Positions 9,281-18,749 of a stretch of DNA of 64,000 nt are shown in pieces (position 1 is the stretch's first letter; each line of letters opens with the position of its first letter). Source of the stretch: Chitinophagaceae bacterium (GTDB lineage Bacteria; Bacteroidota; Bacteroidia; Chitinophagales; Chitinophagaceae); assembly GCA_947380905.1 (NCBI GenBank), contig CANCSS010000002.1, positions 1 to 64,000 on the forward strand, in the 5' to 3' direction. The notes below the pieces were generated by a model. The model ran no database searches and had not been told where the DNA came from. It was given only the letters and a program-made list of their open reading frames with translations. The position numbers and the translations under genes were made by a program.

Positions 9281-11899
9281 TTAATTGACATAAGGAGACT
9301 TCCCATTCACCACCACCATTGGTTTTTCAAAATGATCGCTGGCCAAAGTGGCGATTAAAGTATATTGCCCGGCTTCAATAAACTTGTCATAATGAACAAA
9401 GTAAGGCTCGTCACTTTCTTTTTTACTTAGTACCAAATTCCAACGATAAGTATTAAATCCGGATTGGCCTTGCATGTCCACTTTCCAAATTTCCTTATTT
9501 GCTTTATCACGAATAGATAGCGTTATGGGCTGTGCTTGGGCTAGCCAAAATGTAAAACTACTTTTTTCAATACTCTGTTGCAATGGCTCTCCCCCATTGG
9601 AATTAAACCAAGGTCTTTTTAACGTATCTATTTCAAAAAAGCGATTCTCCACTTTCCTAATTTGATGATGCATGGATTCCTGGATAGGTTTTAAACTTGT
9701 TTTATATATGCCCCGTCCATGCGTAGCCACCACCAGATCCATTGTTGGAATATGAATCTCTAAATCTGCAACAGCAGTTTGTGGTAAATTATTTCCCAAC
9801 AAAGACCAATCGTTACCCCTATTCACGGATACAAATACGCCTCTTAATCCGCCAGCATACAAAATATTTTCATTCGTAGGATCTTCTTTAATGACATTGA
9901 AGGGTTCATCAGGAAGGCCATTGGCTATACTTTTCCAATGAGCGCCATCATCCTCTGATACATAAATATAATGATGCAAATCATCATTGTTGATGCCAGT
10001 CATGCTCAAATACACCCTTGAAATTTTAAACCTAGAAGCCACTATGCTTCGAATGTATTGATTGGCAAGCCCCGAAGACATTTCTTCCCAATGCATGCCA
10101 TCCTCTTTTGAAACCCAAAATGCCCCCTTGTCTGTTCCCACATACAATACCCCTTTTTTAATGGGGGATTCTACCAGCGCTCCGGCCGCATTCGACATTT
10201 TATCAGGATTGGATGAAATAGCAATATTTGGACTAATTACATGCCATGTATCTCCTTTATCTGTCGTTTTAAAAATATAATTTCCGCCATGATACAAAGT
10301 CTTATTTTGATAGGTGGATATAAAATAAGGGGTGATGTAATTAAATTTTAAAGTATCATGAATTGATTTTGGCAATCTTGGCTTTATAGTAACTGTTTTA
10401 TCCTTGGCTCTATCAAGTCTGATAGCATCTCCATGTTGTTGACTATAATAAACGAAGTTTTTATCACGAGGATCTATTTGAGTCACACAACCATCTCCTC
10501 CATCCCAAGGATCAATCCAAAGATATTTCCAGGGATCGTTAAATTCAGTATTCAATTCTTTCGCTGGGCCGTATACTGTTGCATCATCCTGCGTTCCTCC
10601 ATAAATGGTATAAGTAGATGAATCAATAGCGATATCATAAAATTCACCAGTGGGAATATTGTTATAATGCATCCAGGACAATCCTTTGTCCATGCTCACA
10701 TACAAACCTCCATCATTTCCTAAAGCCAAATGCTTGGGATTATTGGGATTGATCCATAATTCAGATTGATCTAGATGCAATCCCTGGGCCATACTTGGCG
10801 TCATGTGATTTACTTTTCCCCCTATAAATGAAAATGTTTTTCCCCCATCTGTACTATGTGCAAGTCGAATACCCAAGCAAAATACTTCTTCATCATCTTT
10901 AGGATTGACATATACATTCGTAAAATACCAGCCATACAATGAAAATATTTTAAAAGGCCCTGCATGTGTTTTTGTCCAGGTAATACCTCCATCTATTGTT
11001 TTATAAAGTTCTGCAGCTTGGTCTTTGGCATTGCTTAAATTATCAACGAGTGCATAGGCTTTCGCAGGATTCGAAAAGGAAACTGAAACACTTATTCTCC
11101 CCACATTTGGGCCACTCGGCAACCCATTTTTACAAGGCAGCCAGGTTTTACCTGCATCAATACTTTTATATACACCACTTTGCTCACCACTTATCCCTGG
11201 ATAAACCTCCCATAAAGTAGTATACATTATTTGTGGATTAGAAGGAGCAATGACAATATCATTTCCACCTGTCATATCATTTACATACAATACCTGCTTC
11301 CATGTTTTTCCTCCATCCTCTGTTCTGTATAAACCTCTGTTTTTATTTTTAGTCCATAAATGCCCAATGACAGCTACTAAAACAATATTTGGATTTTGAG
11401 GATGAACAGCAATCTCTGCTATTGACCAGGAATCGTCCAATCCTATATGCTGCCATGTTTTACCTGCATCCTCTGAACGATACATGCCGGTACCAGGCAA
11501 AGTAAAATTTCGAGGTTTTTTTAGATGCTCTCCCGTACCTATATAAAGTATATTAGCATTAGAAGGCGCTATTGCAAAATCACCAATACTATAACTTGCT
11601 TGGTTTTCAAAAATTGAATTCCAATGGAGCCCATTGTCAATTGTTTTCCAAAGCCCCCCAGAACCATACCCCACATACATCGTTCCTGGGTTGGCCGTAT
11701 CTACTTGAACAACATCTGCTCTGGCGCTGTTCACAGTGGGTCCTAATGGAATCCAATTCAAATTGAATTTAGTTGTCTCCTTCATCTTTTGATAAGATTG
11801 AAAGGAACTCATTAAAGGCGAAGGCTCCTGCTGTGCAAAAGCATGCATTAAAAAACTAAATAAAGTAATACTCGTAGTAAAAATAAATTTAGACATCAT
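9281..11899 (-). CDS. Secreted VPS10/BNR-repeat beta-propeller protein
   Basis: An 872-residue exported protein with a signal peptide (SITLFSFLMHAFAQ). About ten Asp-box motifs run through residues of roughly 80-720, for example TIDNGLHW, SEDAGKTW, TEDGGKTW, SIDAGKTW, STDGGKTF and TTDKGDTW, giving a sortilin-like or double propeller. The VATHGRGIYKTSL block that closes the propeller is also present in the 1321-residue paralogue as AATHGRGLFFNSS. The last about 120 residues are beta-rich (ITLSIRDKANKEIWK) and do not look like a T9SS sorting domain. Often annotated as glycosyl hydrolase, but no catalytic residues are evident. Confidence 0.85.
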   Translation of the reverse strand: MMSKFIFTTSITLFSFLMHAFAQQEPSPLMSSFQSYQKMKETTKFNLNWIPLGPTVNSARADVVQVDTANPGTMYVGYGSGGLWKTIDNGLHWNSIFENQASYSIGDFAIAPSNANILYIGTGEHLKKPRNFTLPGTGMYRSEDAGKTWQHIGLDDSWSIAEIAVHPQNPNIVLVAVIGHLWTKNKNRGLYRTEDGGKTWKQVLYVNDMTGGNDIVIAPSNPQIMYTTLWEVYPGISGEQSGVYKSIDAGKTWLPCKNGLPSGPNVGRISVSVSFSNPAKAYALVDNLSNAKDQAAELYKTIDGGITWTKTHAGPFKIFSLYGWYFTNVYVNPKDDEEVFCLGIRLAHSTDGGKTFSFIGGKVNHMTPSMAQGLHLDQSELWINPNNPKHLALGNDGGLYVSMDKGLSWMHYNNIPTGEFYDIAIDSSTYTIYGGTQDDATVYGPAKELNTEFNDPWKYLWIDPWDGGDGCVTQIDPRDKNFVYYSQQHGDAIRLDRAKDKTVTIKPRLPKSIHDTLKFNYITPYFISTYQNKTLYHGGNYIFKTTDKGDTWHVISPNIAISSNPDKMSNAAGALVESPIKKGVLYVGTDKGAFWVSKEDGMHWEEMSSGLANQYIRSIVASRFKISRVYLSMTGINNDDLHHYIYVSEDDGAHWKSIANGLPDEPFNVIKEDPTNENILYAGGLRGVFVSVNRGNDWSLLGNNLPQTAVADLEIHIPTMDLVVATHGRGIYKTSLKPIQESMHHQIRKVENRFFEIDTLKRPWFNSNGGEPLQQSIEKSSFTFWLAQAQPITLSIRDKANKEIWKVDMQGQSGFNTYRWNLVLSKKESDEPYFVHYDKFIEAGQYTLIATLASDHFEKPMVVVNGKSPYVN

Positions 11900-12043
11900 T
11901 CAATTATTTTAAGGAAGATAAGCGCATTTTTAACCCAAATCGCTGTTGTAAGTTCTAATAAAATTCTTATAAACCAAGCAAAATAATAGTATATTTATTA
12001 CCATAATAAAAGGGGTGGAAAACTAACCTACAAATATAAAAAC

Positions 12044-12901
12044 ATGGTCAATTTCATCTGGGTCATTTTAGTATTGTTTGCCATTTGGTTTATTTACATC
12101 TTAACGACCGATTACCTAAAACACAAAAATGAATTAGAAGACGTTAGTTGGATCAAAACTGGACTGATTGGTTTTTTAGTTAATTTTTTTGATGTATTAG
12201 GCATTGGTGCATTTGCACCACAAACCGCCTTATTAAAATTTTCAAAACAAACTTCAGATAAATTGATTCCGGGAACCATGAATGTTGCTAATACAATTCC
12301 TGTTTTAATTCAAGCTATTATATTCATTAAAGTAATTGAAGTAGAGCCCATAACTTTAATAGTAATGTTTTTAACGGCTATGGGTGGAGCCATGATAGGT
12401 GCTGGCATCGTAGCCAAACTTTCGGAGAACAAAATTAGATTAACGATGAGCATTGCTTTGTTAATTACGGCCGGATTTATGCTTGCTAATAAATTACATT
12501 TAATACACGGTGAAGGAGTTGCCATTGGAATTCATGGTTGGAAATTAGTAATTGCCGCTGTAGTTAATTTTATTTTGGGAGCAATGATGACAGCAGGTGT
12601 TGGCTTGTATGCACCATGTATGGCTTTGGTTTTTTTATTGGGATTATCCCCTCAAGTAGCATTCCCGATTATGATGGGATCTTGCGCATTTTTAATGCCT
12701 CCAGCCTCTTATAAATTTATTAAATCTGGGGCTTATAATCGAAAAGCGGCTATAGGCATGGCCATTCCTAGTATCATTGCTGTACTAATTGCGGCTTTTA
12801 TTGTAAAATCACTGCCCTTAGATACGCTTCGCTGGTTGGTACTTTGTATTATTTTATATACCTCCATTACCATGTTCTGGAGTGCGATAAAAAACAAATA
12901 A
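12044..12901 (+). CDS. TauE/SafE-family membrane permease
   Basis: The 285-residue protein has about eight hydrophobic segments and two internally similar halves, as in the TauE/SafE (DUF81) family. The first half has GLIGFLVNFFDVLGIGAFAP and the second has VNFILGAMMTAGVGLYAP, the paired glycine-rich repeats of this family. Members export sulfite or other organosulfur anions, but the substrate cannot be read here. The nearby sulfatases make sulfur traffic an attractive idea, not evidence. It diverges from the propeller gene and precedes the serine dehydratase by 53 bases. Confidence 0.85.
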   Translation: MVNFIWVILVLFAIWFIYILTTDYLKHKNELEDVSWIKTGLIGFLVNFFDVLGIGAFAPQTALLKFSKQTSDKLIPGTMNVANTIPVLIQAIIFIKVIEVEPITLIVMFLTAMGGAMIGAGIVAKLSENKIRLTMSIALLITAGFMLANKLHLIHGEGVAIGIHGWKLVIAAVVNFILGAMMTAGVGLYAPCMALVFLLGLSPQVAFPIMMGSCAFLMPPASYKFIKSGAYNRKAAIGMAIPSIIAVLIAAFIVKSLPLDTLRWLVLCIILYTSITMFWSAIKNK

Positions 12902-12954
12902 TTACAATTTGATACCGTATATTTTGTAAATTTAATACAGCTAACAAGTTAACC

Positions 12955-14532
12955 ATGCCTAATTATCCAAGTATATTTAACGATGTCATTGGTCCAGTGA
13001 TGAGAGGGCCATCCAGTTCTCATTGTGCTGCATCGCTTCGTATTGCTCGAATAGGTCGTGACTTAATGGAGGAAAGTATCAAAGAAATTTTAATTGAATT
13101 TGACCCAAACGGCTCTTTGGCCACTACGCACAAAAGCCAGGGATCAGACATGGGTTTATTTGGTGGATTTTTAGGCTGGGAAGCTTATGACGAACGCTTA
13201 CCTGAATCAGAAAAATATTTGGCTACGGCTGGCATCAATTATTCCATTCAAATTTGCACGTTAGAAGAAAAACATCCCAATACTTATCAAATAACTTTAA
13301 CTAACGAAAAAGAAACGCGCTCATTGATTGCTATTTCAACTGGTGGCGGAATGATTGAAGTAATAAATATTGATGGTAATAAAGTTTCTATAGCGGGTGA
13401 TTATTATGAAACACTTATTTATTGTAACGACGCAGCTACTATTATCCCCTATCTAAAATCAACCCTCAGTTTCGATGAGCTTCTATTTCATAAAGGGGAA
13501 AAATCATTCATAGAAATTAAATCTCAAAATAATATTCCAGCTGTCATTTGTTCAGAGATCATGCAAATGAATTCGGTTACTGCCATCAAAAGTATTAAGC
13601 CAGTACTCCCCATCATGGCAAGAAAAGATCTAGCAGTGCCCTTCATTACTTGCAATGAAATGTTGGAATACAATAAAGATAAAAATAAAGCGCTTTGGGA
13701 ATTGGCAGTTGATTACGAAAGTATTAGAGGAAATATTAGCCCTGAAACAGTCCTGGATAAAATGAAGTCCATTATTCATATTATGGGCAATGCAATTGAA
13801 ACTGGATTAAAAGGTACTACTTACAAGGATCGAATTTTAGGGAGTCAATCGCCCGAATATAAAAAAAGCTTGGAATCCAACTTATTAATTGGTGGTGACG
13901 TACTTAATAAAACTATTATGTATGTGTCGGCGATTATGGAAGTGAAAAGTTCCATGGGAGTGATTGTTGCGGCACCTACGGCTGGCTCTTGTGGAGGTTT
14001 GCCAGGCGTTGTATTTGGAACTGCCCATTGTATTAACAACAATGAAGATGCCATTATTAAAGCCATGCTGTCTGCAGGACTAATTGGTGTATTTATTGCA
14101 GCACATGCCACATTTGCTGCCGAAGTGGGTGGATGTATGGCGGAAACTGGTTCAGGTGGTGGAATGGCTGCGGCGGCTATTGTTGAGATGAATGGTGGAA
14201 GTTTGAACCAATCTATTGCTGCTGCTTCTTTGGCATTACAAAATTCATTGGGTATTATATGTGACCCAATTGGAAATAGAGTGGAAGCCCCTTGTTTGGG
14301 TAGAAATGTAATGGCTGCTACGAATGCAATTTCTTGCGCGAATATGGCTTTGTCTAATTACGAACATCTAATTCCATTAGACGAGGTCATTGAAACTATG
14401 AAAGCTGTTGGCGATCAAATTCACCACACTTTAAGATGTACCAACTTGGGTGGCTTATCTATTACTAGCACCGCTAAAAAAATAGAAGCCCTACTCGAAG
14501 AAAATCCTCCGGTATTTTACAAAAGCTGTTAG
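12955..14532 (+). CDS. sdaA: L-serine ammonia-lyase (L-serine dehydratase), Fe-S type, single chain
   Basis: The enzyme converts L-serine to pyruvate and ammonia in the cytoplasm. The 525-residue chain joins the beta domain (start, with GPVMRGPSSSHCAASLRIARIG) and the alpha domain (from about 250, with AAPTAGSCGGLPGV). The three cluster cysteines are visible at C394 (GGCMAETG), C436 (IICDPIG) and C447 (EAPCLGRN). Their spacings of 42 and 11 residues equal those recalled for the Legionella enzyme (C343, C385, C396), so the [4Fe-4S] site is intact. The usual SSSHT is SSSHC here. The start ATG is clear, 53 bases after the permease stop. Confidence 0.95.
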   Translation: MPNYPSIFNDVIGPVMRGPSSSHCAASLRIARIGRDLMEESIKEILIEFDPNGSLATTHKSQGSDMGLFGGFLGWEAYDERLPESEKYLATAGINYSIQICTLEEKHPNTYQITLTNEKETRSLIAISTGGGMIEVINIDGNKVSIAGDYYETLIYCNDAATIIPYLKSTLSFDELLFHKGEKSFIEIKSQNNIPAVICSEIMQMNSVTAIKSIKPVLPIMARKDLAVPFITCNEMLEYNKDKNKALWELAVDYESIRGNISPETVLDKMKSIIHIMGNAIETGLKGTTYKDRILGSQSPEYKKSLESNLLIGGDVLNKTIMYVSAIMEVKSSMGVIVAAPTAGSCGGLPGVVFGTAHCINNNEDAIIKAMLSAGLIGVFIAAHATFAAEVGGCMAETGSGGGMAAAAIVEMNGGSLNQSIAAASLALQNSLGIICDPIGNRVEAPCLGRNVMAATNAISCANMALSNYEHLIPLDEVIETMKAVGDQIHHTLRCTNLGGLSITSTAKKIEALLEENPPVFYKSC

Positions 14533-14536
14533 TAGC

Positions 14537-16054
14537 TTAATGTAATTCATCTGGCATTGGCACTTTCTTATTCGTCGATTTTAAAAAAGGCATTGGAGCA
14601 TCCCACTTTCTCAATTGATTGGAAAGGAGTATAGAAAGCGAATTTACTTTTTGAGGGTAGGCACTAGAAAGATCTTTTTGCTCTCCAATGTCTTCTGCAA
14701 GATTGTACAATTCTTTTTTGCCAGTTCGCATGCTGTAGATCATTTTCCAAGCCCCTTTTCTAATGGCACTAAAATAATTAATTCCTGGGCCATCTTTTGA
14801 TTGCCATTTATTGGGGTAATGCCAAATTAAAATTCTGGAAGTATCCGTATACTTGTCATTTTTTAATATGGGTAAGAAACTTTTACCATCTATGGTTTGC
14901 ACGGTGGAATAATGAGTCACTTTCGCCATCTCTAATATCGTAGGAAAAAAATCTTCTGCAATAATATATTGATTGGCGATGGTTTTTGGTTTTATCACAC
15001 CTGGCCATTTAACAATCATGGGTTCACGAATGCCCCCTTCATACACGGAGCCTTTCCCTGCTTTTAATGGTAGGTTTTGTGTATGTGCAGCACCCCCTCT
15101 TAGTGGCGATAAACTTAATCCACCATTGTCACTCATAAAAATGATGATGGTATTTTGATCCACTTTCTTTTGCTTCAAGTAATTCATCAAATCACCCAAA
15201 CTTTTATCCATGCCCTCCACCAAAGCAGCATATTTTGCTTCTGTCGAATCCATGCCTGCATCAAAATATTTTTGTACAAACCTTTTATCCAACATGATGG
15301 GTGTATGTACTGCATAATGTGCCATGCTAATAAAAAAAGGTTGTTTGTTTTGAATGGGCGCATCCAATGCATTCAAAGCCTCCTTTGTTAAAGCCTCTGT
15401 TAAAAAAGTATCTGTACCAAAATAAGCTTCTAAATCAGGAACTGCTTGAGGCTGCGCCTTCCCAGGCATATTACCATAATTGTCTTCTCCTAAATAACTC
15501 TGAGGATGCCCTCCTGCATGACCAGCAATATTTACTATAAAACCCATATTCTTTGGATCAGCTCCTGGAGTTCCCATGGATGCCCAATGTGCTTTACCAA
15601 CATGTATCGTGAAATAACCTGCTTTTTTTAATATAGATGGGAAAGTATTAGCATAGGTTGTTTTTTCAATACCTGGTTGCGGACTTAATCCATTTAATTT
15701 CCATAATGCCGGTTGCATCTCTGCATCCGTATCATCGGTACTGTTGTTTTTCTTGGGAGATGTCCAGTTGGTAATTCCATGGTGTGCTGCATTCATGCCA
15801 CTCATTAAACTAGATCGAGTAGGTGTACATACCGGTGTAGCATAAGCATTGGTAAATTTCATTCCCTCCGCTGCCAACCTTTCCATATTAGGAGTATGAT
15901 ATATTTTATTGAGTGGCGTAAGTTCTTTCCAAAAAGGAACAGAACAATCCTGCCAACCCATATCATCTACCAGAAACAAAACAATATTGGGCCTTGTTTG
16001 TGAAAAAACAGTCCCATGTATTAAAAACAAGAGTACGCCTATTACTTTTCTCAT
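14537..16054 (-). CDS. Secreted formylglycine sulfatase (S1 family), second copy
   Basis: A 505-residue sulfatase with signal peptide (IGVLLFLIHGTVFSQ). Metal Asp pair D30-D31 (FLVDDMGWQD) and formylglycine motif CTPTR starting at C76 (TPVCTPTRSSLMSG). HVGKAHWA takes the place of GKWHL, and MSDNGG plus GSVYEGGIREPMIVKWPG follow. Its insertion pattern differs from the 7200-8744 sulfatase, so the two probably belong to different subfamilies and act on different sulfate esters. It converges with sdaA with only four bases between stops. Confidence 0.93.
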   Translation of the reverse strand: MRKVIGVLLFLIHGTVFSQTRPNIVLFLVDDMGWQDCSVPFWKELTPLNKIYHTPNMERLAAEGMKFTNAYATPVCTPTRSSLMSGMNAAHHGITNWTSPKKNNSTDDTDAEMQPALWKLNGLSPQPGIEKTTYANTFPSILKKAGYFTIHVGKAHWASMGTPGADPKNMGFIVNIAGHAGGHPQSYLGEDNYGNMPGKAQPQAVPDLEAYFGTDTFLTEALTKEALNALDAPIQNKQPFFISMAHYAVHTPIMLDKRFVQKYFDAGMDSTEAKYAALVEGMDKSLGDLMNYLKQKKVDQNTIIIFMSDNGGLSLSPLRGGAAHTQNLPLKAGKGSVYEGGIREPMIVKWPGVIKPKTIANQYIIAEDFFPTILEMAKVTHYSTVQTIDGKSFLPILKNDKYTDTSRILIWHYPNKWQSKDGPGINYFSAIRKGAWKMIYSMRTGKKELYNLAEDIGEQKDLSSAYPQKVNSLSILLSNQLRKWDAPMPFLKSTNKKVPMPDELH

Positions 16055-16123
16055 AGTAGCTAATTTACGCTATTTTTTAATTTGTTCAAAATAGCCCCCT
16101 GGTTGATTTACACAAATTACTAC

Positions 16124-16157
16124 AAAAAAGAAGCCCTATTCCTAGGGCTTCTTTTTT
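16124..16157 (-). terminator. Rho-independent terminator
   Basis: GAAGCCCTA-ttcc-TAGGGCTTC is flanked by A6 and T6. It lies 29 bases past the stop of the minus-strand lipoprotein gene and upstream of the sulfatase start, separating the two units. Confidence 0.85.
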
Positions 16158-16186
16158 GTATTGATACCAAACTTAAATGTGTAATT

Positions 16187-16972
16187 CTATTTCTTCAATT
16201 TTTTATAGGTTTTGAAATCTACTACATTTTTAACTGAATCAACCGTTTTTTGAGTAAACTCATCTGTACCATTAAAAGTAACTACAATGTTATAAATACC
16301 TGCTCCACCTGAAATATTTGATAAATCTAAAGTTTCTGTTAAAGCATCTTTGTTTAAAGTGAAAGTGCCATGACCAACATAAGTAGTGTATTTAGTTGAA
16401 GTAGAATCAGCTTTGTTGTGTGCAGCCCAAGCAAAATGTCCATTTTGATAAACTTTATATTCATTGTAAGTTTTATCAGCAGTATCTTTTCCTGTTACTA
16501 CTAAATCTTTTGATTGCTTCCATACACCATCTAAAGCAGAAGTTGCTGCTACTGAAACGGTTGTATACTCTTCGGTCAATTTATACTTTTGACCTCTCAT
16601 GGTAATTTCATTTAAAACCTGCGTATATCCCTTTTCGGTTTTTGTAATATCCAAGTTAAAATTAGCAGCAGTATCCAATCCACCACTGTTGTAAATATTG
16701 GTTTCTACAATTTTACCATCTTTGCTAGTATAAGTACCAACTCCAAAACCTACTGATGAGTCTTTACCAACCGAAACATAAAAATATTCATTGGGCGTAT
16801 AAATTTTATACTGCACATTTCCATCAGAAGCAAGATAAGTAGTTTCAGAACTGTCGCCTTTGATTACTTGTTTTTCAATTTTGTAAGCTCCAACTTGAGC
16901 ATCTTTAGCTTCTTGTTTACAACCAACAACCATCATAGTTGCTACGAATCCTAATAGGATAATTTTTTTCAT
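16187..16972 (-). CDS. Lipocalin-like lipoprotein of unknown function
   Basis: I start the gene at the ATG at 16972 (261 residues) rather than the track's 17026, because this gives the type II signal MKKIILLGFVATMMVVGCKQ with the lipid Cys at residue 18. The extra 18 residues of the longer version are lysine- and asparagine-rich and would bury the signal. The second half (DGVWKQSKDLVVTGKD ... VYQNGHFAWAAHNKADS ... GHGTFTLNKDALTETLDL) has the beta pattern of lipocalin-like domains found in Bacteroidota lipoproteins. The first half appears to be a degenerate copy of the same pattern (VGFGVGTYTSKDGKIVETN). Ligand unknown. Confidence 0.65.
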   Translation of the reverse strand: MKKIILLGFVATMMVVGCKQEAKDAQVGAYKIEKQVIKGDSSETTYLASDGNVQYKIYTPNEYFYVSVGKDSSVGFGVGTYTSKDGKIVETNIYNSGGLDTAANFNLDITKTEKGYTQVLNEITMRGQKYKLTEEYTTVSVAATSALDGVWKQSKDLVVTGKDTADKTYNEYKVYQNGHFAWAAHNKADSTSTKYTTYVGHGTFTLNKDALTETLDLSNISGGAGIYNIVVTFNGTDEFTQKTVDSVKNVVDFKTYKKLKK

Positions 16973-17060
16973 TTTATTAGTTTTATGTTTATTATATTTT
17001 TTAAAGTTATGCAATTTTACTTTCATTTGTATATTAAATTATCAAAAACACATTGTGTCT

Positions 17061-17105
17061 TATAAAAAAGCCCACCCCCTTATATTCGGGATGGGCTTTT
17101 TTATA
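17061..17105 (-). terminator. Rho-independent terminator
   Basis: AAAAAAGCCCACCCC and GGGATGGGCTTTTTT form a long stem with one mismatch, and A- and T-runs extend it. It follows the stop of the SnoaL-like gene at 17124 by 18 bases. Confidence 0.8.
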
Positions 17106-17123
17106 AGGTCTATTAAGTAAATG

Positions 17124-17618
17124 CTACTTTACAACTTCTTCAGCAAATACCTTTGAAAAATCACCGAAGGTTTGCTCCATGGTAATTTTTCCTGCAGCAT
17201 TGAACCAATCAAACTCAACAAAATAAGTGACTACTTGTTTGCCAGTTTTCTTGGATTTTCCACTCCACTTCCACCAAGATTGAACCACTTTAGAATTATC
17301 CTTGTCATAATGTAAATAGTCTGGGTAACCAACAGTAGTTACTGAAATATTATCAAAAAATTTGTAGTCAGCTTGCAAAGACGCTTGATTCTCTTTCAAA
17401 CTCATGGATTTATCAACCCCAGAAATTGAAAATTTAGCGGTATCTGCATAACAAGATTTCCACATCGCTATATCTTTTGTTACATAGCCTTTGGTAGCTT
17501 TGTTTACTACATCAATATAAGGATGAGTAATGTAAATAGTGCCATTTTTCTTTTCGGCTTGTGAAAAAGAAATCATGGAAATTAGAAGCATTGTAAATGC
17601 GAAAAAGATTTTTTTCAT
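17124..17618 (-). CDS. Secreted SnoaL/NTF2-like protein, single domain
   Basis: 164 residues with a signal peptide (FAFTMLLISMISFSQ). The body fits the SnoaL-like/NTF2 fold: VVNKATKGYVTKDIAMWKSCYADTAKFSISG, then SLQADYKFFDNISVTTVGYPDYLHYD, then WWKWSGKSKKTGKQVVTYFVEFDWFNAAGKITMEQTF. It is related to the halves of the tandem protein at 5218-6129. No metal or catalytic residues stand out. Function unknown. Confidence 0.65.
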   Translation of the reverse strand: MKKIFFAFTMLLISMISFSQAEKKNGTIYITHPYIDVVNKATKGYVTKDIAMWKSCYADTAKFSISGVDKSMSLKENQASLQADYKFFDNISVTTVGYPDYLHYDKDNSKVVQSWWKWSGKSKKTGKQVVTYFVEFDWFNAAGKITMEQTFGDFSKVFAEEVVK

Positions 17619-17687
17619 TTGGATAATTTTTGGTTTGTACTAAGATAAACAAATTGCTTTATATTAGAAACTAATAAATAGAATAAA

Positions 17688-18593
17688 TTAGTACACATCT
17701 AAATCATTACCATTCACTACCGCTCCTTTGTATTTAACTTTTATTTCTTCTAATAAACTTGGCAAGCTTACACCCAGTGGAAGTTGATGGCTTAATACCA
17801 ATAACTTAGGTTGTACCAAATTGGCAATCTTAGCCAATTCTGTAGTAGAGGTATGAAAAGAAGTAAAATAAGCTTTGTCATCCTTGCCCTTTGTAGCAAG
17901 TCCCTTTTCGGAATAAACCTCATGTACTAATATGTCACAACCTATTGCATTTTTTATAAGTTGCTCACTGTAGCTGCAATCCCCCGAAACCACTATAATT
18001 TTATCGGCAGTTTCAAACCTATAACCCAAAGCCGATTTCCAAGAACCATGATTCACTTGAAAAGCTTTTACTGTAATATTACTGTCTTTGTATACAATAC
18101 CCGAATTCACTTCATGCACATTTACCAAATACCCTTCAGGTTCTCCTTTTTCTAACCCATTAATTCGAATGGCTATATCTTCTTTATAGGCTTCTAAAAT
18201 ATGTTGGGTCATATTTTGTAATCCTACTGGTCCATATACTTCTAAGGGCTCTTTGCGATGTAAAACTGCTGGTGTAAAAATAAAATCTGGATAACCTGCT
18301 GTATGATCACTATGCAAATGAGTAATGAATAGTTTTTTTAACTTACTAGTAGCTAAAGCAGTTATGCCTTTTTCATTGGCTGCTGATGCTCGACGAACTA
18401 CACCAGGACCACAATCCACTACATAGGACGCTCCATTGATAACAATTGCCAAAGAGGGCCCTGATTTTTCAGGATTGCTAATGGGTGTTCCCGTGCCTAA
18501 TAATACGAGCTGTGTAGTAGGTATTGAATTTTGGGTATAGGCAAAAAAATACAAAGTAGAAAAAAGAAATACTAAGAAAATGGATTTGCCCAT
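17688..18593 (-). CDS. Exported metallo-beta-lactamase-fold hydrolase (RNase Z-like branch)
   Basis: The 301-residue protein has a signal peptide (about 1-20). Metal ligands H92, H94, D96 and H97 are seen in ITHLHSDHTAG. Other marks are LLGTGTPISNPEKSGPS (as in RNase Z and AHL-lactonase-like proteins), VVDCGPGVVRR, the VSGDCSYSE metal Asp and VLSHQLPLG. RNase Z itself is cytoplasmic, so an exported relative more probably acts on small esters, thioesters or phosphoesters. This is inference. The start ATG at 18593 is the only one that keeps the whole signal peptide. Confidence 0.85.
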   Translation of the reverse strand: MGKSIFLVFLFSTLYFFAYTQNSIPTTQLVLLGTGTPISNPEKSGPSLAIVINGASYVVDCGPGVVRRASAANEKGITALATSKLKKLFITHLHSDHTAGYPDFIFTPAVLHRKEPLEVYGPVGLQNMTQHILEAYKEDIAIRINGLEKGEPEGYLVNVHEVNSGIVYKDSNITVKAFQVNHGSWKSALGYRFETADKIIVVSGDCSYSEQLIKNAIGCDILVHEVYSEKGLATKGKDDKAYFTSFHTSTTELAKIANLVQPKLLVLSHQLPLGVSLPSLLEEIKVKYKGAVVNGNDLDVY

Positions 18594-18749
18594 TATATTG
18601 TTATTTTTTATTTTGTAATAATTCCAGTTACAAAGTCACTTATTAAATTAGCATTAAAGTAAAGACAACCCTACACAATATAAAAATATAAATGCAATTT
18701 GTTTTAAATACTACCAAAATAGATGTTAAATTGAGCAAAATATAAAATC

